DNA from: Musa acuminata AAA Group | Lineage: Eukaryota; Streptophyta; Magnoliopsida; Zingiberales; Musaceae | Direction of reading: 5' to 3' | Length of the DNA stretch: 64,000 nt | Assembly (NCBI RefSeq): GCF_036884655.1 | Contig: NC_088342.1 | Coordinates: forward strand, 30,516,001 to 30,580,000 | In this document: positions 1-13,500 of the stretch, piece after piece | Layout of the letters: each line of letters opens with the position of its first letter | Numbering within the stretch: the first letter of the stretch is position 1 | Notes under the pieces: generated by a model | What the model saw: the letters and a program-made list of their open reading frames with translations, nothing else | What the model was told of the DNA's origin: nothing | The model's database searches: none | Position numbers and translations under genes: made by a program

Positions 1-3000
1 ATTAACCTCATTGCCTTATATCTACTTATCAAACTTATCGTTTTTATGTAGAAGAGTTTTCTATATTACTTTACATATATATATAAGAGTACCCAAATCA
101 AGAACATGATCTAAATGAAATCCCTAGAGTTAGGGAGTTCTAGGATATATTTCTAGATGACCAATTCAGGTTATCTCTTGATAAAAAAAAAATAATTTAC
201 TATTGATTTGGTCCCTACGATAACACCAATATCCAAGTCTCCTTATAGAATAAGGACACTTGAATTAGTAGAGTTAAATATAAGACAAAAGGAGATGAAT
301 ATAATTTCTAAAAGATTATAATTATACCACTTATTTTTTTAATTAGATAAAGTCAATGTTATGACTTATAGACTTAGTACAAAATTTACAAGTTTTATGA
401 TTAACTTGATTGTAAATTAATGAGTTATTGGAGGAAACTTGTGATTTAAATATCATGAGAAAAGTATAGGACTAAAACTTTAATGACGATTATTCAAGTT
501 CAATTTGATCTCATCCAACAAATTAAAGAATAATAGCTACAAGATCCACATTTAATGTTCTTGAGAAATGATATTAAAAAAAGAGATTGAAGCCTAATTT
601 TCATATTAAGGAGGATGATATATTGAGATTTAAAGATAGATTATATGTCCTTAATTATTTAGGTATTAAAAATATAATTTTGGAGAAAATACAATTCAAA
701 CACGTGAGAATTTACTTAGTATTTATGTCATGAGTTAAAAAGGTAATAAGATTTAAGATATTAAGGAATCCGATTATTTCTTTGATTAAAGTATTTTGAA
801 AATAATATTCTATGAAAGAATCTACTTGAAAGTTAGAATTGTAAATGAAAAAAAAAAACTTACTTCTATATTTTTATTGATTGAGGTATAATAATTTAGA
901 GGGCTAAATTTTTTTTAAGGATTGAAGAGTATAATATCTTTTATTTTTAAATTATTTATAATATAATAATTTTTTTAATTATTTAATATGAGAATTTATT
1001 TAATAATTTCTTGTATTAAGTAATTTTATATCAAAGGATTAATGCTAGGGACCTAATTATGAATCCTTGAATTTTGATATAATCTGTGAAAGTTTTTATG
1101 TTAAACTAGTAGAGGAGAAAAATATGAAATGAAAAGAGAAAAAGAAGAAAATAGAGTACATATGTCACTAGCTAAAGAAAGAATTGTGCCACTCATGCTT
1201 GCTAAATTGTTGACACTTATGCCTTTGTGTTGTATACTTGTCACAGTATAAACCTTTTGTGTAAAATATACACTTGTACTTAAAGAAAAAAAGTTATATA
1301 TATATATATATATAAAGTTAGAAGCTTGTTGCCCTCTACTTAGTGAAGGGAAGAATGGAAGGAAAAAAAGAAAAAAAAGAAGAAGTAAAGTCTTCTTTGG
1401 GATTAGCTGAAGAATTTGGATTAATTTAACATCTTTGGGATTAGCTGTTTAAGGTAAACAGACAATCTCATTTTACAGTATTTTTGATCTATGATTCCTT
1501 TTTATTTATGAATAATTTATAAAACTTTATCTCTTTCCAATAGCATCAACCTCAATCAAGTTGTAAACTTACAATACTATAATATTATGTACAAAGTCTG
1601 GAATTGAGTAATTTGTTTTTTGGAAACTAGACTCTTATATCATTCTATCAATACTTTATTTGAATAATTTGAAGTACAATTGTCTATCTAAATGTCTATT
1701 TTAGTTGATCACTCATTTTATGAAACAAAAGGCAAAATGATATGATATATCTACATTGTTTTAATTATAGTATTCCATACAATACTCTAAATCAAGTAAA
1801 ATCTATGTTGACAGAACTAGACTCTTATACATTTATCCTATTTGAATGATTTGAAGTATAAATGATTGCCTACATGATTATTCCTTTTGATCACTTGAAT
1901 TCTGTTAAATAGAGAGGATGTGTTCTGAGCTTTTTGTATTAAATTGTTTGTATCTTTTTAGACAACTCTAATTTATACATAATCTATTTTATTTGAAAGT
2001 AGACATGTATTATTTCCAATAATATCTTATTGGAATGAATTGGAAAATAATTTCCTATCCAAACATCTTATGCAACTTACCATACCGATTCTACTAAACA
2101 GAATTATTCTCAAATTTACTAATTCTTGTTTCTACCTTGTGGAATTTGATTTCAGCTGAGAATCATCTCCCAATAAGACTCATGTTACTGATTAAACTCC
2201 TTTATCTCTTAGTCATTGATCTTAGTCATAATTGAATGAATTGTGCATATATTTAAGCTACCTTTGATATTGCTTCATATGTGTATATGTATATTTTTAT
2301 TGTTTTACATGTACTTTATGTATCTTTATACTTTCTTGATCAGAATATCCTTTTTATATTCTAATATTTATGGGATATTATGGATCCTTTATCATAAATT
2401 TAAATAGGATTATATTATATTATGGAGCCATGATGAGCTCTAGATTAGTAGACACCTAGAAATGGGTGGTCTTATGCTATATTATGATCCCACTTCACAT
2501 TTATGTTCTTTTGATTTAAATTTAAAGGATATGCTTATGTATTGCTATATGTTCTTTTGATATAAATGAATTGAACAAAATGTCAAATATGACTCTACTC
2601 TTAACCTTATTACCTTGTATTTTACTATTAATTAGCTAATATGTTATTCCTAGCTCTTTGTTAATATATTGATCGTTTGAATCTTAACTTGTAAGTTATA
2701 CTTTGCTTCCTTATTATCAATGAATCAAATGAAATGTTAAACATGATTCTTAAGCTTGTATCTTATATTATGATCCTAATTTGCAAATATATTGTTATAT
2801 ATTCTTTTAATATTAATGAATCAAATGAAATATCGAATATGATTCTACATGAGCTCATTCCTTGCAATTATTCTTGATATGTTCATATGTTGCTTTTTGC
2901 ATCTTTGATATAAATATAATGAAATAATATTTATTGGCTCTTGAATCCATGTTTTACACTTTGATGCTTATGTTACATGATTTATCATCGCTATGTCATG

Positions 3001-3560
3001 GATATGATAGTTATTTACTGCACTTTATAGTTTATATTATTACAATATAAATCTTTTATGTTAGCTTATTACTCATATTAGTTTTGGGTTGGATAGTGAA
3101 ATGCTAGAAGTTTATGATATATTTTTGATGGTTTAACAAAACATTATTGTAAGTAACACATTGCTTGTAATGTTATTCAAAAATATAAGTTGATGTATGT
3201 TATTATAAATGTGAAAAGATCTTTCATATTTTGAAATTTAGATGTTAAATATGAAGTTTTTATGTTAATATAAACTTGTGATAAATGACTGATTTATAAT
3301 TATAGTGTTTCATCTTATGAGTTTGTAAGTGATTGTTAATAATTTTTCAAGTTATCTTCGAGTCTTATGGAGTCATCTAAGTGATGTATTAAATAATTAT
3401 AGACTATATAGATTTTATAGAGTGTGTGAATAAGAATTAAATGCATATAGTATTCTCAAATTCTATGTTATGGATCATAAGTTTGGATTCTGGATAGTTA
3501 AAAAATTATATTATATTCATAATAGGTTTATACCTTTAGAATATTATCTTAAGGGTATGA
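1..3560. other. AT-rich intergenic DNA, no gene recognised
   Basis: No long open frame, splice-supported coding or recognisable protein motif is visible on either strand. The DNA is very AT-rich with poly-A/T runs and a short TA repeat near 1296-1316. It has the texture of decayed repeats, but I could not assign any family. Confidence 0.5.
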
Positions 3561-3564
3561 CAAT

Positions 3565-4080
3565 AGTGGAGGAGTATAAGGAAAATGATGAGGAGGAGGG
3601 GTTGAGGGAGGTGGATGAGGGAGAGGCATAGGGGGGTAGAAGCGGAGGTTGAGGAGGAGAAAGTTAAGAGCAAGAGGGAGGCGGTGATAATGGAACTGGA
3701 GTAGGAGAAGATAGAGGTGGAATGGGAAGAGGGAAGAGGGAAGAGAGGAGAAAACTGAGGAAAGTGAGGCAAAAAGAAGCTAATGGGGAGGGGTAGGAGG
3801 CAACAAAGTAGGATGAGTAGACGGTAAAGATGGAGTGGGAGGAGGAGAAGGAAGAGGGGATGGGAGAGGTGGATGAGAGAGAGGGAGAGGGGAGGGGGTG
3901 GTGGAGTGAGAGGAGGATTGGAACGAGGAGGTGGCGGTGAAGTGAGAGAAGAATGAGAAAGGGAAGGTGGAGAAAACCAAGGGGGAGGTTTATGAGGAAG
4001 AAGCTAACAAGTGATAGAGTTTGAGTAGGCAATAGAGGTGGAGTAGGAGGCGGAGTAGAGGTAATTTGAGAATAAGGATA
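3565..4080. repeat. about 500-bp purine-strand tract (GGA/GAGG-rich)
   Basis: The plus strand is almost entirely A and G, made of GAGGAGG, GGTGGA and GGGAGAGG words, so the minus strand is polypyrimidine. Minus-strand frames read as low-complexity Pro/Ser/Leu-rich peptides in all three phases. That is expected from base composition and is not evidence of a protein. It could be a degenerate minisatellite or a decayed proline-rich gene on the minus strand. The flanks are strongly AT-rich, so the boundaries are sharp. Confidence 0.75.
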
Positions 4081-5286
4081 ACGGGATAATTTGAGGTAGT
4101 TCAATAAATAGAAGGTAATATAGGCGTTGAAGGAATTAAATTAAATATTTAGATTTTTATTGAACGAATCTAATGTCAAACAAATCAATTCAACTCAATA
4201 GCCCACAGTAAACAAGGGTCAAGAGATATTGATTATTTTTTTAATTTTATAAAAGGTATTTTGATTCAAAAAAAGAAAAGTACCTCTTAGTAAAACCTCA
4301 TTATTGGAGATTTTTTTTAGATAAATTATCCTTCTTTGATGATTATTTTTTGGGATGAGTTTTCTTTTTTAGTTTTAAATTTTTTCTCACCAAACAAAGT
4401 ATTTTTTTATTTTTTTTTGGAGGAAGTAAAAGCCAATAAAAAATTTATGTGATTCCATACTTTTTTGCATACAAATATATTACTCAAACCCAAACTCTAA
4501 ATCAATTTATACTGAAAATAACTTAGGAGAATCCAAAGTATCTTTTTTTATATTTCTCTTTTTCATCAAAATCTTGATGTTTATTATATATTTATAAGAA
4601 AAAAAATCCTAATTCATCAAGGACTTATCTTCACTAGGATTCCTTTTTTTCTTGAATCTCTAATTCAAATCATAATCTCCAAAAACAATATGTTAGTATC
4701 TAATTATGATTCCTCCAAATAGTTTTGAATGTAATTAAAACCCTAAAAGTTACTTTCCAACCGAAATTATATTAGTGTTTGTCTATTTAACATATAAGGA
4801 GATTTCTTTATAGAGTTGGATCTAAATTATTGAATTGCCTATTTCAAACAATTGCCACATAATTTTCGAGTGTGTATTACAATTTCTTTATAGCATTTGA
4901 ATGAGATAGATTGAAGAAAATTTTAAAGATAATAAAATTGAATCACTTTAAACTTTCTAGCATGCTTGATGACCAAATACCTAATTGAAAATTAAAAGAA
5001 AAGGACAAAAAGAAGGCTTATATGTCTATATCGAATTTGATAAGCTAAGTATATAAGGAAAGAAGGCATTAAAACTGGAGAAATAAGAAATATTGTGCAA
5101 AGAATATAAAAGAGGAGTTGCAATTTGATTTTTGTTTATCTTTAAAAACCTAACTATTTGAATCATTATCTTGCATTTTAATTTGATTAAAATAAGAGAC
5201 CCAATTGTTCTCTGTTGATTGTTTTCTCTCGAACTTCTGATTCAAAGAGCTTTCATGCATATATAAAACAGTTTAAAATATAAAGG

Positions 5287-5287
<1 letters not shown>

Positions 5288-5320
<33 letters not shown>
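5288..5320. repeat. (TA)n microsatellite
   Basis: About 16 uninterrupted TA units in AT-rich intergenic DNA. Confidence 0.9.
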
Positions 5321-5323
<3 letters not shown>

Positions 5324-5675
5324 AGACTTGTTTATATTTTTAGTATGCAATTCCTTTAGTTTCGTGTATAAGATTTAGAGATTCTATTATTTATATAAAT
5401 ATATTTATAGGTTACATTTGGGAACATATTCTCATTTTTAATATACTTTTGAAGAAAATGGTTTGAGTGAATGTGCAGTTGTGCAATACTTTAAGTGTTT
5501 AATAAATAATAGATAAAAACTACATTTTAAATGCACATTGATGTATGTGTTATTTAGTAAAATTATATTTCCAAAGTCCATAGAATATTTTATGATAAAT
5601 TTATATTTTTAAGAGTTTAATATTTATTCAAAATAAATATATATTTAAATTAATAAATAAAAATAATAGAAATAA

Positions 5676-5682
5676 ATGTATG

Positions 5683-5711
<29 letters not shown>
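5676..5711. repeat. (ATGT)n microsatellite
   Basis: Nine uninterrupted ATGT units. Confidence 0.9.
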
Positions 5712-5713
<2 letters not shown>

Positions 5714-6016
5714 TCTTATAAAAATTTTATATGGCCCAAATATATAATAAATAAAAACATAATCATATATAAATATAAAATAATCTTTAAAAATAAATAA
5801 ATAAAATTCTACCTTTATAAAAAATATCTATCATATTTGTTTCTCAATATATCATCTTGATAATCTTAAAATTTTTGATAGAGTCATAGGATATTTTTAG
5901 AATTTAAAAGATTATAGTAACCTCCTACAAATACTAAAATGCTAATACTATCCCATCAGCATTTGAATATTTTTAATATAATATTTAGACATTTAAAAAA
6001 AATTATCAAATGTCAA

Positions 6017-6051
6017 TTGAAATGTGCATTGGGCCTTAATGCACATTTCAA
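6017..6051. repeat. perfect 14-bp inverted repeat
   Basis: TTGAAATGTGCATT at 6017-6030 is the exact reverse complement of 6038-6051, with a 7-base loop GGGCCTT. It may be the core of a small hairpin transposon. No target duplication was identified. Confidence 0.6.
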
Positions 6052-6755
6052 ATATGTTCTCAAATGCATCCATAATCCCTTTCAATCTTGCATATTAGAA
6101 CCTATGCCTTTTTTTTTTTATTTAAGTCAATCAAACTTACTAAAAACCTCTTTTATTTTTTTAAGTCTAACACAATTCAGCATATGATTCAAAAATTGGA
6201 AACCAGTGATAAAACTCTTTAAATATAAAGAAATATTAAGGGCAATGTTATTATTTGATTTGGGGTAATTTGTTCTAAAAAGTATATTTTTTTACGCTTT
6301 CCTCTGTTGATGTCTCCATTTTTAGTTTTGTCATTTGATGTCTTCGATTCTTTTGATGCCATTTGTTATCATCAATATTTTTTTCTCCTTTCATCACGAT
6401 GATGATACTATCAAAGTGGCCAAACAAAACGAATGTGATTACAATAGGTAAAAGTAATAAAGTAGAAAAAAAAATGATAAGACGATAAGACCCTATGGTG
6501 AGATGAAAATGATGATAGAAGATATTTAAAGTATTAAAAAAATTAAGGACACTAAATAAAAAAACTAAAAATGGGATTATAATCTAACAAAAGCCTAAGA
6601 AAAAAAAAAGGATTTTTCACATGAAAAACCGTATAGATAAAAATATTCTGTAACATGAAATGTTATTGTTACTTTATTAGCAACTTAATGCCTAGTGAAA
6701 TAATATATTGAGAATTCTCTAACTGGAGAACTAAATAACAAATGTAAGATGTAAG

Positions 6756-6773
6756 GGTTTATATATATAAACC
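6756..6773 (+). promoter_or_regulatory. candidate TATA box of the kinase gene
   Basis: GGTTTATATATATAAACC is an exact 18-bp palindrome containing a TATA box. It lies just before the switch from AT-rich intergenic DNA to GC-rich sequence (6810 onward) and about 830 bp before the kinase start codon. The GC-rich interval 6810-7588 is the likely 5' UTR. It may contain a UTR intron, because a GTAAGTTTT donor-like site occurs near 7008. Confidence 0.4.
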
Positions 6774-7588
6774 TTTAAAACGTTGAAGGATCAACATAAC
6801 AAAAACTTGTTGGCGCGCACGTCACTGCAGTAGAGAGAGATAGAGAGAGGAGTCCAACCCATCGGGGCTGGGAGATGGCAGGAAGAAATCGACAGGCTCG
6901 GCGAGATGTGAGGGCGACGGGGAAATCCGACAAACACTCCGCTTCCGTTGCGTTCCATCGAACCTGCCATCTCTGTTTGTTTCAGTCAAACAGTTACAGG
7001 GAAAAAGGTAAGTTTTGAAGCTAATTATGCGATTTTTGTTTCCTTTCCTATTTTGATCGTCTTCTCCGCCTTTCCCTCGGGCCTGTTCACGGCGGAAACG
7101 AAGAAAAAGAGCCACCTGCGGTGCGGAAACCTCCGCCGCACGACGATGGACGACAAATGATCCGACAAAACCACGGATCAGTCGTCTCCCCTCGTGATTC
7201 CCGCGTCAAGGTGGATTCCTGATCCGGTTCCTGCGATCCCCACGGCCGCTTTCCTCTGGGGTTTGTCGGTGGCTGGGGTTTCTGTTCCTCCATCTCCGTG
7301 GGGATCCGATCGTTTGTTCCCGTTTCTGGCTAGCTCTGAAAGGCGGCACATTTGGTTCCGGTAAATCGGTGCATCGAACAGTCCTTGCAGAATTCGGAAA
7401 CGAGATTGATTCTTTTTGTAAGTTTTAGGGTAAATCGGTGCGTTTTACCGGAGCTTTCCATTTGAATGTCTGGGTTCCTTCTTTCTTCCTGGAGAGATTT
7501 GCTTGATGGGATTTCAATGGTCTTGCAATCTCAATTCCTGAATGAATGCAAATGGAAATGAGGTAGAGATTGTCCGAAATTTCTGCTT

Positions 7589-10500
7589 ATGGGCTGCCTG
7601 TGTTCCAAAGGACTCGTCCTCGACGAAGATGGTGTGACACAGAGAGCCACATCCTTGAATCATCTTGTGTCGCTTTCTAAGAAGGACGAGGTCGTGGCTG
7701 CCATCATCAACGTCGCACTCAGCGGAAGCCATGGTAATTCAAGATTCTTATCCAAATCGCGGGACAATGCAGACACCGGCAGCTCGTCTTCTTCATCCTC
7801 GGATGAAGAAGAGAAGAAAGATGCCACAACCTTCGATTCCACGAGGGAAGTCAGGGCGCACCAGAGGCGGGCTACTGTGGATGTTGGGGCACACAGAGAT
7901 GGCTCCGGAGTTATTTGTGTTCCAAATAACATAGAAGATGATTTGGGGATCGTCGATGTGCCCGACGGTATTGCAGGAGAGCATGCTGCAGCAGGCTGGC
8001 CTTCTTGGCTGGCGACTGTCGCCGGTGAAGCTATTAGTGGTTGGTTGCCCAGGAAAGGAGATTCGTTCGAGAAATTAGACAAGGTTAGGGTTTTGAACTC
8101 TGCCTACACTTTTGAGTGACTCTATTTCTTCTTCATGTCTCTAATGCATTTCTTTTTTATGCTTGGTTTTTAGTGCTATATAGATGGAAATATCTACAGA
8201 AAGATGTGACATTTCATTGATATATTCTTTTAATATGTTGGTAAAACCTTATCTCAACTTGCTTGGTTGGTGCAAAGGGAAGCATGAGAATTGATGATCT
8301 AATGACTTCAACTGGGGATTGGATGCATAGTAAGTTTGATAATCTAAAACCAATTTTTTCTTTTTAGTTTGGTTATTATGCCAAAGAATTCCTTGTACTT
8401 GGAACTTGTTGATATTCTTCTCATAATGCCACTAGATCATGATTTTTATTATAGAAAGTAGAGGCATTATTAGACTCCCTCTATTGAATTAAAAATCAAA
8501 CTCATTCTAATTGTGAAATCTTCAGTAAATCTAATAACTTATAAAACAAGTAAGATAAAAAAAAGAAATATTATCTGGTTTACGTGGATGCCTAATATGG
8601 TGTGTAAAGCCAAATCACTATTGACAAGTAAAGTTCCTGCTACAACCATGATGCCTCAAATGATGTGCTAAATTATTTTAATCTTGTTAATGAAAAATGT
8701 GGATCTTATAACTTTCCTCTAGAAACTGAAACTATAACCAAGAAAAATGATTTGATGGAGAATTCTGAAGATGTTTATTAGAATGGATTATTTATTGTAA
8801 ACTTACTATTGACAAGAAACTTTAGATAATTCTATCCTCCAAGATGAAGGTTCCAGTCAATTTTTGTGAAAGAGCCTTTAAGCAGAATATTTGATCAGGA
8901 TGCTCTGCTGTTCAATTATTTCTTATTTAGAATCTCATTTCTGGGGAATTGTTTTTTATGTATGGATTACCATTGTTCAATATCATCCTTTAATACAATT
9001 TTTTTGCCTCACTCATAATTCATGGAGATTGAATTCGACTAGGAAACTAATACATGAGTTTTTTCAATACTTCATTTTTAGTTTGTCTTCTATATTCGAT
9101 TTTGTTGGACAGGGATCTGAAAGTTTTTGCTGAACATGTTGTCAGATAAATGTAAGACGACAGATATAATCCCCAATGGGATTTTAGTATATTTCTTGTT
9201 GTGAAATCTGTTTCACATGGTTTGATCCTCAGAATTGAACATAAATTATTCTAGTTCGTGGTGATAGTAACAATCCTTCTCATGTGGTCATTGTTGAAAA
9301 CTTGAAATCATTCCATTTCAGATTGGAGAAGGAACTTACAGCAATGTTTTCAGAGCCCGTGATCTTGAGACTGGTAAAATTGTTGCCCTCAAGAAAGTAC
9401 GATTTGTTAACATGGATCCTGAAAGCGTCCGCTTTATGGCAAGAGAAATTCATATACTGCGTAAACTTGATCACCCAAATGTTATAAAGCTTGAAGGTAT
9501 AGTAACATCACGGATGTCGGGCAACTTGTATCTTGTATTTGAGTACATGGAGCATGATCTTGCTGGGCTCTTAGCAAGGTCTGGTCTCAGGTTCACTGAA
9601 CCACAGGTACTTTCTATCACAACCTTGACATATGTGTTAGAGCGAACATCTGGGAACATGTATCCTCTGAACATCTTCATATCAACTGTAGGTAAAGTGT
9701 TATATGAGGCAGCTACTTGAAGGTCTTGCTCACTGTCATGGGCGTGGTGTTCTGCATCGAGATATCAAGGGTTCAAATCTGTTGATTGACAACAATGGCA
9801 TACTCAGAATAGCAGATTTTGGACTTGCAACATTTTTCAATCCTGAGCAGAACCAGCAGTTGACAAGCCGTGTGGTCACCTTGTGGTATAGGCCTCCTGA
9901 GCTTCTGCTTGGTGCTACAGCGTATGGTGCTGCTGTTGATTTGTGGAGCTCTGGTTGCATCCTCGCAGAGTTGCTTGCTGGCAAACCCATCATGCCCGGA
10001 AGAACCGAGGTACGTTGAGTTCCTACATTTTCCATTACTGTTCCGTTATAGTAGATGTTATAAAAGCATAAGCAACCATGAAATCAGAAGAATTTTCTAA
10101 AATGTTTTGCAAAATTCAATTAGGTCTAAAATGTTTTTACAGAGTGTGATGCTGAAAAGTTGTCATTTCCGACTAGAAAAACCTCATTTGTCTGTTGGCA
10201 TTGCTAACTGGACTTTGTCTACCCAAAAAATACCACTTGACCTTGAATATGCCATATATTATTCTGAAGATATTTCAAATTTTGTCATATTCAATTACTT
10301 ATAGCATGACATGCATTAGTTAATTATATTAAACATTTATAATTACATGTTAAATATACTGGCTGTGCTATCATAACCTTACTGAAAAAAAGGATAATCC
10401 AATTATAGATAGAATCATATGGTCATTAGTTTGATTGCCTTGCCCAAACAGTATTTTAGATTGCACTATAATGATACACAACTAATTACTGTGTTGTTCT

Positions 10501-13500
10501 CAGAAACACATTAATTAACAATGAAACAATATCATTTTTATGCTATTGCTGCTGAGATCATAATTTTCTTTTCATTGATTCTAACTGAAAAATCAATCAT
10601 AAACACCTCCTTTGTCCTTGTTTCCTTTCTTTTATCCTCAATTTTCTTTCTTGGACGTGCTAGACAGCCAAGCATTGTTAATTTTACATGGTGAATATAT
10701 TAATCCGGAGTACCTATGTATGCTCCTTTTTAGGAGGTACTGAAGTAACAAAAGCATTATTTTTCATCAGAGAAAATTCTGCAACTTTAAAGCTTAACAT
10801 ACTGATATGGCTAAAGTTCAATTTTAGGCAGATATTTTTTGGAGACAATTTAATTTATTTTTTCCAAATGCAGATTAATTTTTCATTGGAATCTGATTTA
10901 TCCTATTGTTTCATTTCTCATTCAAAATGTTGACGGTCAAACTGTTTTAGGTGGAACAACTGCACAAGATCTTCAAGCTGTGTGGTTCACCATCAGAAGA
11001 GTACTGGGAGAGAGAAAAGCTGCCACATGCAACCGTATTCAAACCTCAACATCAGTATCGACGCTGTTTTGCTGAGATCTTCAAGGATTTTCCACCTTCA
11101 GCTTTATCTCTCCTGGATTCTCTTCTTGCGATAGAACCAGAAAAACGGGGAACTGCAGTCTCAGCCCTCGAGAGCAAAGTAAGTTGCGGCTTCTTATTTC
11201 TGGTCACTGGGATATGATGTCCAACTCTTTTTGTCCTTTAGGTTCTTTCAAGCAGAGAATTAAAATCAAAATATGCTTCTGTAAATATCACACTAGATTT
11301 AAAGTGATCTATATATAGTTCATTTCTACCACATCTGCTAATATGTTCATTTCTATGGATCATTCTGAGTTATGCTCTAGCTACCACCTTCTTGATGTAA
11401 AAACCTTTAATGTGATGATGATTAATAGATTTGTAATAGAATATGCTTTCTCCATGGATAATCTTGTTACCATGATTTCCAGTTCTTCTTGACCAAGCCA
11501 TTTGCCTGCGACCCCTCAAATTTGCCTAAATATCCACCAAGCAAGGAGTATGATGCTAAACTCCAAGATGAGGCAAGGAGGTATTTAATCATATACTTTG
11601 CACCGGCAAATTACTTAAAAACCGTTTTAATTATTCTAGAGGCAAGTTTACTTATGCAAGACATATACCTAATTTTTTTTGGTTGACAGTTGATTAATTT
11701 ACCATTATGCATTATAAATCTCTGCAGGCGAAGAGCAGAAGTTACCAACGGACGTGGATGTGAATCTGTCAGACCCGGAAGGCGAGAGTTCAAAGCAATG
11801 CCAGCTCCAGATGCCAATATAGACCTGCAGGTGCAATTTCATGTACTTAAAAATTGTTCTATTATGAAGTACAAGGAGAAACAAAGTGATATTAAAACAA
11901 ATGTGCCTCAAGGAATTACATCATTTCATGTTCATGTTGGACACTGTTCTTGGTTGCAGATGTCCAATAATATGTTACAATTCCAAAACAACAGATATCC
12001 ATGACCAACTAATAGAAGATGGAAAACAACATCTACCTATATATTCAAGTGCATCGATTCTTGGTTTAAGCATAAAAGATTAGGAACTTGGGATTATAAG
12101 GCATATGGAAAGAACTTCTTTTTATGCTTGTATGTACTCTCTGCAGTTCACCCCAAGTGATAGCATGGAAAATAAACAAAAAGATATGCATGAACTTGCT
12201 CATATTTGTTTATGCTAACAACGTGATCTGATGTAAATCAAATGCAACTTATACCTTCTCTGGTCAAGTCCTTCACAACATTATATATGTCAAGCTTTAT
12301 CATGAGTGTCCATTGGCATAGTTTGCTCCTGAAAAGAATAAGATTAGTGTTACTGTGAATCTTCAGGAAACAAAATTCTCATAAGAGAACAGTAAAAGAG
12401 GAGGTTCTGATTAAATTCCAGATTTACTATTGATGGTTTTAACACACAGATATGGCTGCTTCAGAGTATAACAAAAGAGAACTTATCTTATGAAGTTGGC
12501 ATGATCTGCTTGTCTGATGAAGAAAATAGTTATTGGACTCTTGTTCACTCTCCATTGGATTCAAAGCTAACATTTCTTTCTTCTTCTTTATGCTTTTTCT
12601 TTTTTGCTGGATAGAAGCTACAGGTTCAGGCAAATCCCAAAAGCATCAGTCATAAGTATAATCCACAAGATGAAACTGGGCCTGAAGCAACAGCACGAAA
12701 TGGCTTCTCTCATTCTGGTGTGCACCCTAATGGACTGGGACCCTCATGGACCAGGAAAAGGAACCAGGAACAGCTCCGGCAAATGCCTAGCCGAACATAC
12801 AGTTCAGTGAGGGTGTCAAATGGTCCTCAATTGAAAACGCAGATGTCATACAGGCCACAGCCAGGGGTTGCCGACTTCTCTGACATCTCAGGTTCATTGG
12901 CGGCAAGAAACACTGCAAACTCCACTCATAACCGGCTTGCTGAGCCTGCAGCAAGGCATGCACTTGATAGACCCTCTACCCATAAGAAAGATGACTCTCT
13001 AGGAGGCAAGGATCCGACAACAGTAAGTTCTAATTGCAACTGGTTTTTCTCCTCAAAAGTTCAAATTGCAATTGCACAATTTGAGCACTTGAATCTAACT
13101 ACCATGCTTGATGATCCCACAAGAACTTTTTGAGACTTAAGGCATGAACATAAATTGAATAATAGAGTTACATGGACGCTCATACCAATAGCAGATTCTT
13201 GCATCCAAAGTACCAATAGTTCTTCCACATCTAATCATGCATCCTTTTTCATTCCAGGTGATGTCTAATTGCAAATGTTTTTTCTCCTTTGACATTCAAA
13301 TTACATTTGTGCAATTTGAGCTGCACTAGATTTCATTACTCTTAGTAGAACAATACAAGAATGGGAATGGTGTTTGGAAAGAGAAGTAACAAAGCTACAA
13401 GGATGCTTATTCCAATAGCATGTTCTTGCATGCAAACTACCAATATTTCTTCCGCATTTAATCATCAGTCAGCTTTCATCCAAGTGATGTTTGATTGCAA

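Larger units (their letters stand above)
4085..6750. other. AT-rich intergenic DNA with microsatellites
   Basis: No gene is recognised. It holds a TA dinucleotide run at 5288-5320, an ATGT tetranucleotide run at 5676-5711 (about nine units) and a 14-bp perfect hairpin at 6017-6051. It ends at the candidate promoter of the kinase gene. Confidence 0.5.

Noticed and set aside
4066..4085. Sequence near 4076 resembling a homing-endonuclease site (GGATAACGGGATAAT)
   Set aside because: Several mismatches to the known I-SceI site and no intron or endonuclease nearby. Chance similarity.
3536..4104. Minus-strand Pro/Ser/Leu-rich open frames
   Set aside because: All three phases give similar low-complexity peptides because the strand is polypyrimidine. 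No conserved domain.
7660..8082. 140-codon minus-strand open frame
   Set aside because: It is the antisense shadow of kinase exon 1, which has splice and family support on the plus strand.
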